64,000 nt of DNA from an uncultured Amylibacter sp. (lineage in GTDB: Bacteria; Pseudomonadota; Alphaproteobacteria; Rhodobacterales; Rhodobacteraceae), in assembly GCA_905182285.1 (NCBI GenBank), contig CAJJAY010000026.1, positions 59,386-123,385 on the forward strand, written 5' to 3'. The notes under the pieces are model-generated. The model searched no databases, was not told the DNA's origin, and saw only the letters and a program-made list of their open reading frames with translations. The position numbers were made by a program, and so were the translations under genes. This document shows, in pieces, positions 10,035 through 19,862 of the stretch (its first letter is position 1; each line of letters begins with the position of its first letter).

Positions 10035-11489
10035 TTATCTCTCAGTTGCAATCTTCAATATTTTATCTAAATCACAGTGCTTTTCCATATGATTTGCAAG
10101 TGCATCTAAAGTATTCTCAACTTTTACAGAATATTCAGTTTTAGCAATATTTGCGCCAACACGCTCTAAATATTCTTTCCTAAATTCATCCGATGAAAAC
10201 AGTCCGTGAATATAGCATCCTTGAATTTTACCATCTGGCGAACCAGCACCAGAACTATTTCCATTAATATTTAGCCAATGCCTATTACAATCATCACCAT
10301 TTGTTTGTCCTATATGGATTTCATAACCCTCAACATAAGCACCTGATTCAATATCAACACCAGAAACTAGTGCCAGCTGTTTTTCAGGGAGCATCTCTGT
10401 GATAACATCTAAATGGCCAAGCCCCTCATACTTTCCAGCAGTACCTTCTATTCCTTCAGAATCTATTATTTCCTTGCCCAACATTTGATATCCACCACAA
10501 ATTCCCAGTACTTGACCTCCCGCCCGAATATAAGCAGCTAAGTCTATATCCCATCCCTGTTTTCTAAAGAACTTTAAATCTCCAATTGTTGATTTAGTTC
10601 CTGGCAAAAGTATTAAGTCAGCATCCATTGGCAATGGGAGACCGGCAGAAATTATCTCAACAGAGATATTTGGATCTGCAGACAGTGGATCCAAATCATC
10701 AAAATTTGCTATTCTTGATAATTTTGGTACTACAATTTTAAATCCACTGCCCATCGATTTAGGTTTTATATCAGACGCATCTTCAGCAGGAAGATAAACA
10801 GCGTCTAAAAACCAAGGCAATACACCAATTGATAGCCAATTTGTGTGCTTGATAATATCGCTTAATCCACCATCGAATAATGTTACATCACCTCTAAATT
10901 TATTAATCATAAAGCCTTTGATTCTTAATAAATCACTAGCAGGCAAAATCGTATGTGTTCCAACTAATTGTGCAATGACTCCACCCCGATCGATGTCACC
11001 AACCAAAATAACTGGAACATTAGCAGCTTCTGCAAAACCCATATTTGCAATATCTCCATCTCGAAGATTTGTTTCAGCTGGGCTTCCAGCACCTTCAATT
11101 ATAATTAGATCTGCATCATCAGCTAATCGATTAAAGCTTTCCATTACTCTAGGCATTAAAGTTGGCTTTAACTTAGCATAATCACGTGCCTTTACTGTTG
11201 TTAATCTCTGACCTTGTACAATAACTTGTGCTCCAACTTCAGATTCAGGTTTTAGCAATACAGGGTTCATATCAATCCTTGGCTTAACACCGCATGCAAG
11301 TGCTTGCATAGCCTGAGCTCGACCTATTTCTCCACCGTCTGAAGTCACAGAAGCATTATTTGACATATTTTGTGGTTTAAATGGTAAAACCTTCAATCCT
11401 CTAGAGCTAAACGCACGGCAAAGGCCCGCAACAATCATTGACTTGCCAACATTAGAGCCAGCGCCCTGAATCATAATAGACTTCACCAT
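10035..11489 (-). CDS. cobQ: cobyric acid synthase
   Basis: MIQGAGSNVGKSMIVAGLCRAF...VLPFKPQNMSNNA; GAT domain GQVLGICGGYQMLG; CYIHGLF. Confidence 0.95.
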   Translation of the reverse strand: MVKSIMIQGAGSNVGKSMIVAGLCRAFSSRGLKVLPFKPQNMSNNASVTSDGGEIGRAQAMQALACGVKPRIDMNPVLLKPESEVGAQVIVQGQRLTTVKARDYAKLKPTLMPRVMESFNRLADDADLIIIEGAGSPAETNLRDGDIANMGFAEAANVPVILVGDIDRGGVIAQLVGTHTILPASDLLRIKGFMINKFRGDVTLFDGGLSDIIKHTNWLSIGVLPWFLDAVYLPAEDASDIKPKSMGSGFKIVVPKLSRIANFDDLDPLSADPNISVEIISAGLPLPMDADLILLPGTKSTIGDLKFFRKQGWDIDLAAYIRAGGQVLGICGGYQMLGKEIIDSEGIEGTAGKYEGLGHLDVITEMLPEKQLALVSGVDIESGAYVEGYEIHIGQTNGDDCNRHWLNINGNSSGAGSPDGKIQGCYIHGLFSSDEFRKEYLERVGANIAKTEYSVKVENTLDALANHMEKHCDLDKILKIATER

Positions 11490-11648
11490 TTTTGCTTCTC
11501 ATATTTAGGAATTAATTAATTAACAAAATAATATAATTGCGCATACCCTAAATTTTACTATACCCGCAATCAAAAGCTTAACAAAATCATACGTTTCATC
11601 TTGCACCATATTCTACTCGTTGATATAGCCCATCTTACCACATCGGAA

Positions 11649-11722
11649 GGCGAGTTGGCGGAGTGGTGACGCAGCGGATTGCAAATCCGTGTACACCGGT
11701 TCGATTCCGGTACTCGCCTCCA
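11649..11722 (+). tRNA. tRNA-Cys (GCA)
   Basis: GGCGAGT...ACTCGCC-T-CCA acceptor pairing, anticodon loop TTGCAAA, T-arm CGGTTCGATTCCG, encoded CCA. Confidence 0.95.
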
Positions 11723-11872
11723 AATTATGACGTCATCTGATTTCATCAACCCCTAAACCAAATGGGAAAAAATAAACAAGATCGTCAAAAACATTAATGC
11801 ATTAGAAATCATTACTGAGCACAATCTAAAATAATTATCTATAGAAAAAAATCTAACCCCCAACATTTTTGA

Positions 11873-13567
11873 TTATTTAAGGTAGTTACCTTTTGCAGTA
11901 CCACGATAAAAATCTGCGGCAACATCTGGGACATCCGCGTCATCATAAACACCCAATATGATACCTACAGCACCATCCATTTCAGATTTTTCTTGAATGC
12001 TTTTATCATCAATTGTTGTGCGTTGTGCCATTCGACGCCCCCATTGCGCTAAACGTTTATACATCATTTCAATGATATCTTGATGTGAGCTTTTTCCACC
12101 TAAGTCAGTGAACTCATTTGGATCAATTTCCAAGTCAAACAACATAGGGCGGAAGCCACCTTCAGCATGAATAAATTTCCACCGCTTATCAGCCACCATA
12201 AACAAACGTGCATCTCTTGCGCTGACACCCAAGTTTTGAGCCATTTTTTGCTGCGAGTAGTCATATTCAGAGATTACAAAATCACGAGACAATTCGACAA
12301 CTTGCCCATGAATAATGGGCCACAGGGACTTCCCCTCAAGTATATGATCAGGGATTTCACCCGATGCATGTTCAACGAAGCTGGCTGTCAAATCAATCGC
12401 TTCAACTAACGCATCACTTACTGTACCACGTGTTAAATCTGCTGCGCTGGATGGGTCGTATACTACTAAAGGAACCTTGACTGAAGGTGCATGGAAAAGA
12501 TCTTTTTCACCAAGCCAGTGATCTCCCAAATAATCACCGTGATCAGAGGTCAGCACGATAATTGTATTTTCCATTTGCCCACTATTTTCAAGGTATTTAA
12601 ACAGCCGCCCCATCTGATCATCACATTGTTTAATTAGTCCCATATAGGCAGGAATTACAGTTTCGCGCACTTCATCGCGTGAAAAAGTCTTACCAATAGT
12701 ATTTTCCATAAATGCTTTATAAACGGGATGAGGATCATCCCGTTCAGCATCATCTCTAATGGCATCAGGCACGTCTGCAGCCGTGTACATATCATTATAT
12801 GGTGCTGGAACTATATAGGGCCAATGTGGTTTAATATAGCTTAAATGGCACAACCATGGCTTATCGCCTTGTGTATCAATAAACTTGATCGCCTCATTTG
12901 TTAGCCAGGGCGTTTCACTATCCTCCTCACGAATATTTGCAGCTGTTCCAGCATATTTCATAAACCAACCAGACGTCATTTGATCGTCTTTATCCACACC
13001 AGCATTCGCAAAATCAGCCCAAGGATTGTCACCTTCATAGCCCTTTGATTTTAGGAAATTATTATATGGCGACACCTTATTATCATAATGCCCATCTGGG
13101 CCATATGCCCATAATCCATCATCGCGTAACCAGACGTCAAAACCAGCCTCAGAAACTCGAGCACCAATCACACTATCGCGTACAAGCCCCAGACGTTCCA
13201 TGCCATCAGCGTCAACTTTCATGTGTGTTTTTCCAATCAGCCAGCAATCCATCCCAGCCTTTCGCAAATGATCTCCCAAAGTTAACTCTCCAACTTTAAG
13301 AGGTACATTATTCCATGCAGCCCCATGTGAACTTACATACCTTCCAGTATACGTAGACATTCGAGACGCACCACAAACTGGCGATTGAACATAACAGTTT
13401 GAAAACCTAACACCCATGGACGCTAGACGATCTATATTTGGCGTTTCAAGCGTTTGATGACCTACGCATGAAAGATAGTCATAACGCAATTGATCGAACA
13501 TAATGAATAATATATTTTTGGTCATACTTTCACTATCCCTTCTAGGCACGTTACTAAAATTATTCAT
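11873..13567 (-). CDS. sulfatase / alkaline-phosphatase-superfamily hydrolase
   Basis: NILFIMFDQLRYDYLSCVGHQTLETPNIDRLASMGVRF; CGASR formylglycine-type motif; LTSDHGDYLGDHWL; true start may be internal (MTKNILF). Confidence 0.9.
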   Translation of the reverse strand: MNNFSNVPRRDSESMTKNILFIMFDQLRYDYLSCVGHQTLETPNIDRLASMGVRFSNCYVQSPVCGASRMSTYTGRYVSSHGAAWNNVPLKVGELTLGDHLRKAGMDCWLIGKTHMKVDADGMERLGLVRDSVIGARVSEAGFDVWLRDDGLWAYGPDGHYDNKVSPYNNFLKSKGYEGDNPWADFANAGVDKDDQMTSGWFMKYAGTAANIREEDSETPWLTNEAIKFIDTQGDKPWLCHLSYIKPHWPYIVPAPYNDMYTAADVPDAIRDDAERDDPHPVYKAFMENTIGKTFSRDEVRETVIPAYMGLIKQCDDQMGRLFKYLENSGQMENTIIVLTSDHGDYLGDHWLGEKDLFHAPSVKVPLVVYDPSSAADLTRGTVSDALVEAIDLTASFVEHASGEIPDHILEGKSLWPIIHGQVVELSRDFVISEYDYSQQKMAQNLGVSARDARLFMVADKRWKFIHAEGGFRPMLFDLEIDPNEFTDLGGKSSHQDIIEMMYKRLAQWGRRMAQRTTIDDKSIQEKSEMDGAVGIILGVYDDADVPDVAADFYRGTAKGNYLK

Positions 13568-13824
13568 TCTAGTATTAGAAATTAAATATCAGTTTATGAT
13601 TATGTATCTGACGCACTCAAGCAGTGGAGTGACTTAAGTGCGTTAATACAAGAATGGTTCGAAAAATCATATTTGTAAAACAATTGTATTATTTATTCTG
13701 ATAAAAGCGAAAACGTGCCTACCTTGAGTATGGGTATAACTCTTTACGAATAACAAGTAGACACGTCATTATAATTATATCGGGGTTATTCTATAAATCT
13801 AGTAAGTTATAAAATTAAATAAAT

Positions 13825-14004
13825 TTACTTTTTTAGAGATTTTTTTTCATCTTTTGTTAGTGGATTATTCCACACATTATTACTAAGTCCCAATTCATGC
13901 TTCATGGGCTTAGTCTTCCCCTTTGTTACTTTCCCACCTTTTTTTAAAAATGCATCAATTAGAGCTTGGTCAGTTTTTTCCTTTGGTGTTCCAGACATAG
14001 ACAT
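13825..14004 (-). CDS. small lysine-rich protein of unknown function (59 aa)
   Basis: MSMSGTPKEKTDQALIDAFLKKGGKVTKGKTKPMKHELGLSNNVWNNPLTKDEKKSLKK; below the size cutoff of the supplied ORF track. Confidence 0.55.
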   Translation of the reverse strand: MSMSGTPKEKTDQALIDAFLKKGGKVTKGKTKPMKHELGLSNNVWNNPLTKDEKKSLKK

Positions 14005-14055
14005 AATTTAATCCCCTATAAATTCATTATTTTGTTTTACCAATGTACCATGATG

Positions 14056-14982
14056 TTAATTTTTCGCTAATACTTCATAACCTGAAATTGGGAAATGAAC
14101 AGCAGTATGCCCTGCTTCGGATGAATTATAATCTATTGATACAGTTAAACTGTCCAAAAACCTTAACTTTCCTGTAACTATTGGATCAGAGGAATCGCCT
14201 TTAGGTTTGATGCAAATATTCTGACCTATTTTCAATTGAGTAACCAGATTATTATGAACTCCATTAGGAGATTCTGGCGAAGATTGGTAAGCAATTTTTA
14301 AAGCATCAATATCTCTTAAATTTTTAGAAAGCTTTTCATTCAATTGATTAATTTGATTTTCTAATCTCAATATATTGTCATATTTATTAAGAATATTTGG
14401 GCCATCTTCCCATCTGCCCCTTAAAAACCACAATAAGTACCCAACAGAAATATCCGCATAGGATAATTTATTCGAAAATACATTTCCCTCTTCTGCTAAA
14501 ATATCGTCTATTATTTGTAATTTAGATTCAAGTTGCAATATCACACTTGGTAATTTTGTTAAGAGGCTCTCTTGGCTCCAACCTTTTTCAAAATACAAAT
14601 CACCCCGATCTTTAATAAACTCTTTTGGAGCTGAATCAATTGATTTAGTGATAACAATTCGTGCTGCAAGTTCAAAAACAGTCTCATCAATCCATGATGA
14701 AAATACAAGTGCTTTACTTTTGCATCCGTTTGGAAATAAAGCGCTTGCCAAACCTTTTTCAGCTAAAGTGCGTATAATATTTTGAGTATCACAATAAATG
14801 TCAGACCCAATCTGCAATATTGGTGTACGACGATAACCTGCAGTTAGTGGCATCAAATAAGGCTTTGGAGGAATTCGAGGTATTTCAACAGAGCTCCACT
14901 CAACTTCAGCTAATCCAAATGCAAGTCGTATTTTATGAGCAAAAGGTGATGGCCAATAATGATGCAAAATAAACTCTGACAT
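14056..14982 (-). CDS. glutathione S-transferase family protein
   Basis: HHYWPSPFAHKIRLAFGLAEVEWSSVEIPR...PILQIGSDIYCDTQNIIRTL thioredoxin-fold N-terminus. Confidence 0.8.
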   Translation of the reverse strand: MSEFILHHYWPSPFAHKIRLAFGLAEVEWSSVEIPRIPPKPYLMPLTAGYRRTPILQIGSDIYCDTQNIIRTLAEKGLASALFPNGCKSKALVFSSWIDETVFELAARIVITKSIDSAPKEFIKDRGDLYFEKGWSQESLLTKLPSVILQLESKLQIIDDILAEEGNVFSNKLSYADISVGYLLWFLRGRWEDGPNILNKYDNILRLENQINQLNEKLSKNLRDIDALKIAYQSSPESPNGVHNNLVTQLKIGQNICIKPKGDSSDPIVTGKLRFLDSLTVSIDYNSSEAGHTAVHFPISGYEVLAKN

Positions 14983-15136
14983 AAATATTCCATAAGAAGT
15001 GATTTTTTAGGCTAAACTTAAATATAAATTCCTTTCTTAGAATTCATACAATAGACATTTTTATAATTTTTATGCGCACTACAAAAAAATAGCAATCATA
15101 TTTCTATTAATATAAATGGAATATTATGGATTAAAT

Positions 15137-15502
15137 CTAGTTAACTTCCATACAACTAAAGACTTGGGATTGTATTGACGGTTCAGATCTGTAATTCACA
15201 ATCGCTGTGTGCATTAAAATACTTTTCTCAAATCTAAAAAGGTCATGACGATCAGAATTTTTTGCAATTGCGCTAAATTCCATTTCACTAATCTTAGTCA
15301 CTTCATAGTCTTTATGATAAAATACACCATCTCCAGAAAATCCATTAATATCCCAAGAAAAAGTAAATTTTCTTCCTGGATAAGCTGGGGTCATTGACCC
15401 TTCTGCTGCTAATGAAATTCTATCCAATTCCTTACATGTAAAAGTACCATAAGCCAAAGCTGGCATTGAAATTAGATATATCAAAGTTGCATATTTAAGC
15501 AT
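15137..15502 (-). CDS. secreted hypothetical protein
   Basis: Signal peptide MLKYATLIYLISMPALAYG; paired Cys residues. Confidence 0.5.
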   Translation of the reverse strand: MLKYATLIYLISMPALAYGTFTCKELDRISLAAEGSMTPAYPGRKFTFSWDINGFSGDGVFYHKDYEVTKISEMEFSAIAKNSDRHDLFRFEKSILMHTAIVNYRSEPSIQSQVFSCMEVN

Positions 15503-15559
15503 ATATTTATGATAACGACCGTTTGGGTTAGGTCAAGAACAATACATGATATGCGTACT

Positions 15560-15614
15560 TTAGATATTAATTTATTTAGAAATATTTATTATTTATAAAT
15601 AAATTAATATCTAA
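15560..15614. repeat. 19-bp perfect inverted repeat (hairpin), loop 17 nt
   Basis: TTAGATATTAATTTATTTA ... TAAATAAATTAATATCTAA; overlaps the stop codon of the minus-strand gene at 15611. Confidence 0.7.
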
Positions 15615-15910
15615 TCTTTACCATTACCAACAAAAAATAAGCCAACTTTTTTTTCATCCGAATGAGATAATAGACCCATTGCTTCTATAGATTTTAACGC
15701 CCTAAAAAATGTAGGTCGTGACATATTTTGTGTGAACTTATGTTCAAGAATATTTTTCGTTCTAACCAATCCATCACTTGATTTCATATCTTGAGCTGCA
15801 AAATAGACATTTTTTTCCACACCCGACAGAGAAGCTAATCCAATATCTTTTTCCATATCATCTAGCATTTGTTTCAATAATATGATTTTTTTTACAAAAT
15901 TTGATTTCAT
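15611..15910 (-). CDS. hypothetical protein, possible winged-helix DNA-binding
   Basis: MSRPTFFRALKSIEAMGLLSHSDEKKVGLFFV resembles a recognition helix plus wing; by-eye only. Confidence 0.45.
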   Translation of the reverse strand: MKSNFVKKIILLKQMLDDMEKDIGLASLSGVEKNVYFAAQDMKSSDGLVRTKNILEHKFTQNMSRPTFFRALKSIEAMGLLSHSDEKKVGLFFVGNGKD

Positions 15911-16109
15911 TATAATCTCACATTAATATCTATTTAATACACTATACGGAAAAATTATATTTCTGTCTATTATGTATTGTAAAATATGAATATGATAATA
16001 ATATCATATATTACTTATAAAAAATAATATATTTTTTAAATTTAAATCTACTGATAAATCATAATGTATTTAATGATTTAAAAAAACTATTTAATATTGA
16101 TACTAAATT

Positions 16110-16874
16110 TTATTTTTTAAGCCAGCCCAAAGATAAATTAGTATTTCCTTTTGGTTTATATTCTGCCCCAATTGGACCATGATAACCTAATTGTTTAATT
16201 AACTTGAAAATAAATTTATACGACAGCTCACCATCATTTGGCTCACCTCTACCCGGAACAGAAGCAAATTGTATATGTCCAATATATGGCATTAAGTTTT
16301 TAAGTTTGAGTGAAATGTTACCTTCAGTTAATTGAACATGATAACAATCAAACATAAGCTTTAGATTGGCACGATTAATATCTTTAATGATATTTAAAGC
16401 TTGAGACGTTGTTTTTAGAAAATATCCAGGTGCATCATATTCGTTTAAAGGCTCAATCAAAATTGTGATATCATGATCAATTGCTCTATCACATGCATAC
16501 TTTAAATTTCTAATAAAAACATCCCTGGCTTTATCACCATATGAAAATCCTGCCATCACATGAATATTTTTTGCCTTAATAACTCTCGCATAAGAAATCG
16601 CCTCATCTATAGCTTTTTTTGCATCTTTCTCTCTACCAGGCAATGCACTCAAGCCATTTTCGCCTGCATCAACATCACCCCTTCGAGTATTTATGCCAAT
16701 CATTATAAAATCTGTTTCTAGAAGTGCTTTAGAGATATCCTTAGGGTCAGTTTCATATGGCCAATGGCATTCAACAGCATCAAACCCAGCCTCCTTAGCG
16801 GCATAAATTGCTCCAGTTAATGTCAATTCGCTCCAAAGGAACCCAAGATTTGCTGAAAACTTTATGAGTCCCAC
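16110..16874 (-). CDS. otnI: hydroxypyruvate/2-oxo-tetronate isomerase family (TIM barrel)
   Basis: FSANLGFLWSELTLTGAIYAAKEAGFDAVECHWPYE; ILIEPLNEYDAPGYFLKTT; operon context with otnC-otnK-ltnD. Confidence 0.88.
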   Translation of the reverse strand: MGLIKFSANLGFLWSELTLTGAIYAAKEAGFDAVECHWPYETDPKDISKALLETDFIMIGINTRRGDVDAGENGLSALPGREKDAKKAIDEAISYARVIKAKNIHVMAGFSYGDKARDVFIRNLKYACDRAIDHDITILIEPLNEYDAPGYFLKTTSQALNIIKDINRANLKLMFDCYHVQLTEGNISLKLKNLMPYIGHIQFASVPGRGEPNDGELSYKFIFKLIKQLGYHGPIGAEYKPKGNTNLSLGWLKK

Positions 16875-17512
16875 TCCACATCAAATTTTGTAATTATTGA
16901 TTTAACTTGATCATCATTCAAAGAGTTTGCATTCATTCCACGCGTCATCATTGCAAGTCGAGCTGTATCCTCTAGCTCTTCAATAGCATTACATGCTGCT
17001 TCAATATCTTTTCCAGCTACGACAGGACCATGATTTGCAAGCATCACGGCTGATCGCTTCCCAGATAAACCACGTACTGCTTTGCCCATTTCAGGATCTC
17101 CTGGCATAAAAAAAGGTAATAATTTTACGCGACCTAGTCTCATAATAGAATATGGAGTAAAATGTGGTAAAAAATCTTCATGATCAATATCAGGCATAAG
17201 GGAAAGGGCAACAGAATGACATGAATGTAGATGAACCACGGCTCCTGCAGTCCCTCGAGTTTCATAAAATGCAGTATGAAGTGGCATTTCTTTTGTTGGC
17301 TTATCCCCAGACATGAATTCACCATCAGCATCAAATCTACTAAGTCGTCCTGGATCAAGGCGCCCAAAGCTTGTTCCTGTTGGACTCACTAAAAGTCCAC
17401 CATCAGATGTTCGAGAAGAAATATTCCCAGTACTGCCGCCTGTAAGTCCACGATCAAACATTGATTTGGCTAATATGCAAATCTGTTCACGAAGTTTAAT
17501 TTCGTCATTCAT
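16862..17512 (-). CDS. otnC: class II aldolase/adducin family, 3-oxo-tetronate 4-phosphate decarboxylase
   Basis: GLTGGSTGNISSRTSDGGLLVSPTG; AVVHLHSCHSVALS; ANHGPVVAGKDIEAACNAIEELE. Confidence 0.88.
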   Translation of the reverse strand: MNDEIKLREQICILAKSMFDRGLTGGSTGNISSRTSDGGLLVSPTGTSFGRLDPGRLSRFDADGEFMSGDKPTKEMPLHTAFYETRGTAGAVVHLHSCHSVALSLMPDIDHEDFLPHFTPYSIMRLGRVKLLPFFMPGDPEMGKAVRGLSGKRSAVMLANHGPVVAGKDIEAACNAIEELEDTARLAMMTRGMNANSLNDDQVKSIITKFDVEWDS

Positions 17513-18780
17513 ATATTTTCCAATTTGTTCAAAGCATCAGTAAAAAAGCTCTTTCTACCAAAATTACCAGATTTAAGTGATAAGGCAATTTGATTATCTT
17601 TAGGGCCAAAAAAAGTCCAAGGAACACCTGGAGCTATCTCTTTGCCTATGTTGAGCTGAGTTACCCCAAAAGCTTTTGTAATTGCACCTGATGTTTCGCC
17701 TCCAGCAACTATAAAGCGCTTCATACCTAATTCTTTTGCTCTAATTGCACATTCTGAAAGTCCCTGCTCAACAATCTTACCAGCCTTTTCTATGCCAAGT
17801 ATATCTTGGGCTTTTTTTACACTTTTTGGATCAGCAGTAGCATAAATTATAATATTTTTCGTAAAATCCTGTTTAAAAAGCCATTTTAATACTTTTTTAG
17901 TACCATTTTTGGCTAAATCGATAGGATCCAGTTGAAACGAGATTGCACCCCGAGAAACAAAATCATTAACTTGTTTGAGCGTCATTTCTGAGCAACTACC
18001 TGACAATATTAAACTACCAGCACTTAATTTATTATTATTATACAAACTATTATTTTCTGATATTTTTCCTGATAATTTATAAAGTTCGGATAAGGGCATT
18101 GCCAATGCAGAGCCACCTGTAATGAATTTCATATCCTGACAAGCATTTGCTATAATACTTAAATCACTATCAGCTACGGCATCAATAATGACGTGTGTTA
18201 TCTTATTTTCTTTTAGTTCAATTAATTTTTCCTTTAATGCATTAGATCCTTCACTTACAATCATTCGGTCAGCCAAACCAACTCGTTTTGTAACCTGAGC
18301 ACCCAAAAGGCGCATTAAATTACTATCGCTCATAGGTGTGAGTGGATGATCTTTCATATTACTTTCTGACAAAAGCTTTTGGCCAACAAAAAGATTTCCC
18401 ATAAAAATTGATCGGCCATTCTCTGGAAAAGCAGGGCAATAGATTGTTTGGTTAACCTTGAGTTCATTCATCAACGCTTCTGCAACAGGACCAATATTGC
18501 CTTTAGATGTACTATCAAATGTTGAGCAGTATTTAAAAAAAAACTTTTTAGTTCCTGCTTTCTTCAACCACTCCAATGCCAATAAAGATTCTTTAACAGC
18601 ATTAATCGAAGACATTGATCTTGTTTTCAGCGCAATAACCTCAATATCGGCAGTAGTTTCCAAATTTGAATATGGCACACCGATCCTAAGAGATACCTTA
18701 ACACCCGATCTAGCTAGCATACTTGCTAAGTCAGTTGCTCCAGTAAAATCATCTGCAATACATCCTAAATAAGTTGTCAT
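17509..18780 (-). CDS. otnK: 3-oxo-tetronate kinase (DUF1537 family)
   Basis: LGCIADDFTGATDLASMLARSGVKVSLRIG; FKYCSTFDSTSKGNIGPVAEAL; VAGGETSGAITKAFGV. Confidence 0.92.
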   Translation of the reverse strand: MTTYLGCIADDFTGATDLASMLARSGVKVSLRIGVPYSNLETTADIEVIALKTRSMSSINAVKESLLALEWLKKAGTKKFFFKYCSTFDSTSKGNIGPVAEALMNELKVNQTIYCPAFPENGRSIFMGNLFVGQKLLSESNMKDHPLTPMSDSNLMRLLGAQVTKRVGLADRMIVSEGSNALKEKLIELKENKITHVIIDAVADSDLSIIANACQDMKFITGGSALAMPLSELYKLSGKISENNSLYNNNKLSAGSLILSGSCSEMTLKQVNDFVSRGAISFQLDPIDLAKNGTKKVLKWLFKQDFTKNIIIYATADPKSVKKAQDILGIEKAGKIVEQGLSECAIRAKELGMKRFIVAGGETSGAITKAFGVTQLNIGKEIAPGVPWTFFGPKDNQIALSLKSGNFGRKSFFTDALNKLENI

Positions 18781-18815
18781 AAATCATTAAACCTTAGATT
18801 AGTAAAATTAAGTTA

Positions 18816-19709
18816 TCATAACTTTTTGGGTAAAGATAAATTAGCTGATTTTGCATAAACCTTCGCAACTGCTGCATCGTCCTCTAAACCCAACCCCATA
18901 TCAACAGCAGTTTTAAATTGTTTTAATGCAGCAGAAGCTATTGGCGCATCAAATTTAGCATTTTTAGCCACATCCAACACAATACCTAGGTCTTTTGGCC
19001 AAATATTAACTGAACTATGAGGCGTATAATCACCATCTACTATATGAGGTGCGCGATTTTCTAGCATCCAGCTTGTTCCAGCACACTTACTAATAACTTC
19101 AATAAATTTTGCAGGCGTTACTCCTTGGGAAATTCCAAAAGTTAGCGCCTCAGCCATAACCGAAATATGAACACCAGCTAATAATTGGTTAACAGCTTTC
19201 ATGGCACTTCCAGCGCCCGCTTCATTGCCCAATTCAAAAACAGTTTCAGATATGCTATTTAAGGTTTTTTGAGCACACCTAAAAGCTTCTTTTGATCCTG
19301 ATGCCATAATTGAAAGCTGTCCGTTTGCAGCTTTTAAAGATCCCCCAGAAATTGGAGCATCCAAATAAAGCACTCCAAATTCTTCACATCGCAATTCCAT
19401 TTCTTTTGCAAAATTTGGAGCAACAGTTGCACATGAAATAACGACAGAACCTGGCTTTAATTTTTTTACAATACCGCTATCATTAAAAAGTACTGACTCT
19501 GTTTGGATAGAATTTAAAACGACTACAACAACTACATCAATATCCAAAATACTATCATCTAGATGACTTTTTTGCCCACCTAGATCGCAAAATTTAGTCA
19601 TTAGTTTATTATTTGTATCCACACCCCAAACTGAATGGCCACTGTGCAAACAAGAGCTAGCAATTCCATACCCCATAGATCCAAGACCAATGACTGCAAT
19701 ATTATTCAT
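18816..19709 (-). CDS. ltnD: L-threonate dehydrogenase (3-hydroxyisobutyrate dehydrogenase superfamily)
   Basis: IAVIGLGSMGYGIASSCLHSGHSVWGVD; LYLDAPISGGSLKAANGQLSIMASG; first gene of otn operon. Confidence 0.85.
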   Translation of the reverse strand: MNNIAVIGLGSMGYGIASSCLHSGHSVWGVDTNNKLMTKFCDLGGQKSHLDDSILDIDVVVVVVLNSIQTESVLFNDSGIVKKLKPGSVVISCATVAPNFAKEMELRCEEFGVLYLDAPISGGSLKAANGQLSIMASGSKEAFRCAQKTLNSISETVFELGNEAGAGSAMKAVNQLLAGVHISVMAEALTFGISQGVTPAKFIEVISKCAGTSWMLENRAPHIVDGDYTPHSSVNIWPKDLGIVLDVAKNAKFDAPIASAALKQFKTAVDMGLGLEDDAAVAKVYAKSANLSLPKKL

Positions 19710-19862
19710 TTATTGTATTACTTTCATTTATTTATAAATTTATAACATTTATTATTATAAGGTATAGTTAAATATCGTTTTAAAATTATAAATTAATTTG
19801 CATATTCATTATATCTATTTAAAAGTTCTTTAGACTTAAAATTAATTTGCTTTATAATTTTT

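Noticed and set aside
11649-16100. Possible genomic island anchored at tRNA-Cys
   Set aside because: No integrase, no mobile genes, and I could not find a repeat of the tRNA 3' end (GGTTCGATTCCGGTACTCGCC) elsewhere in the window.
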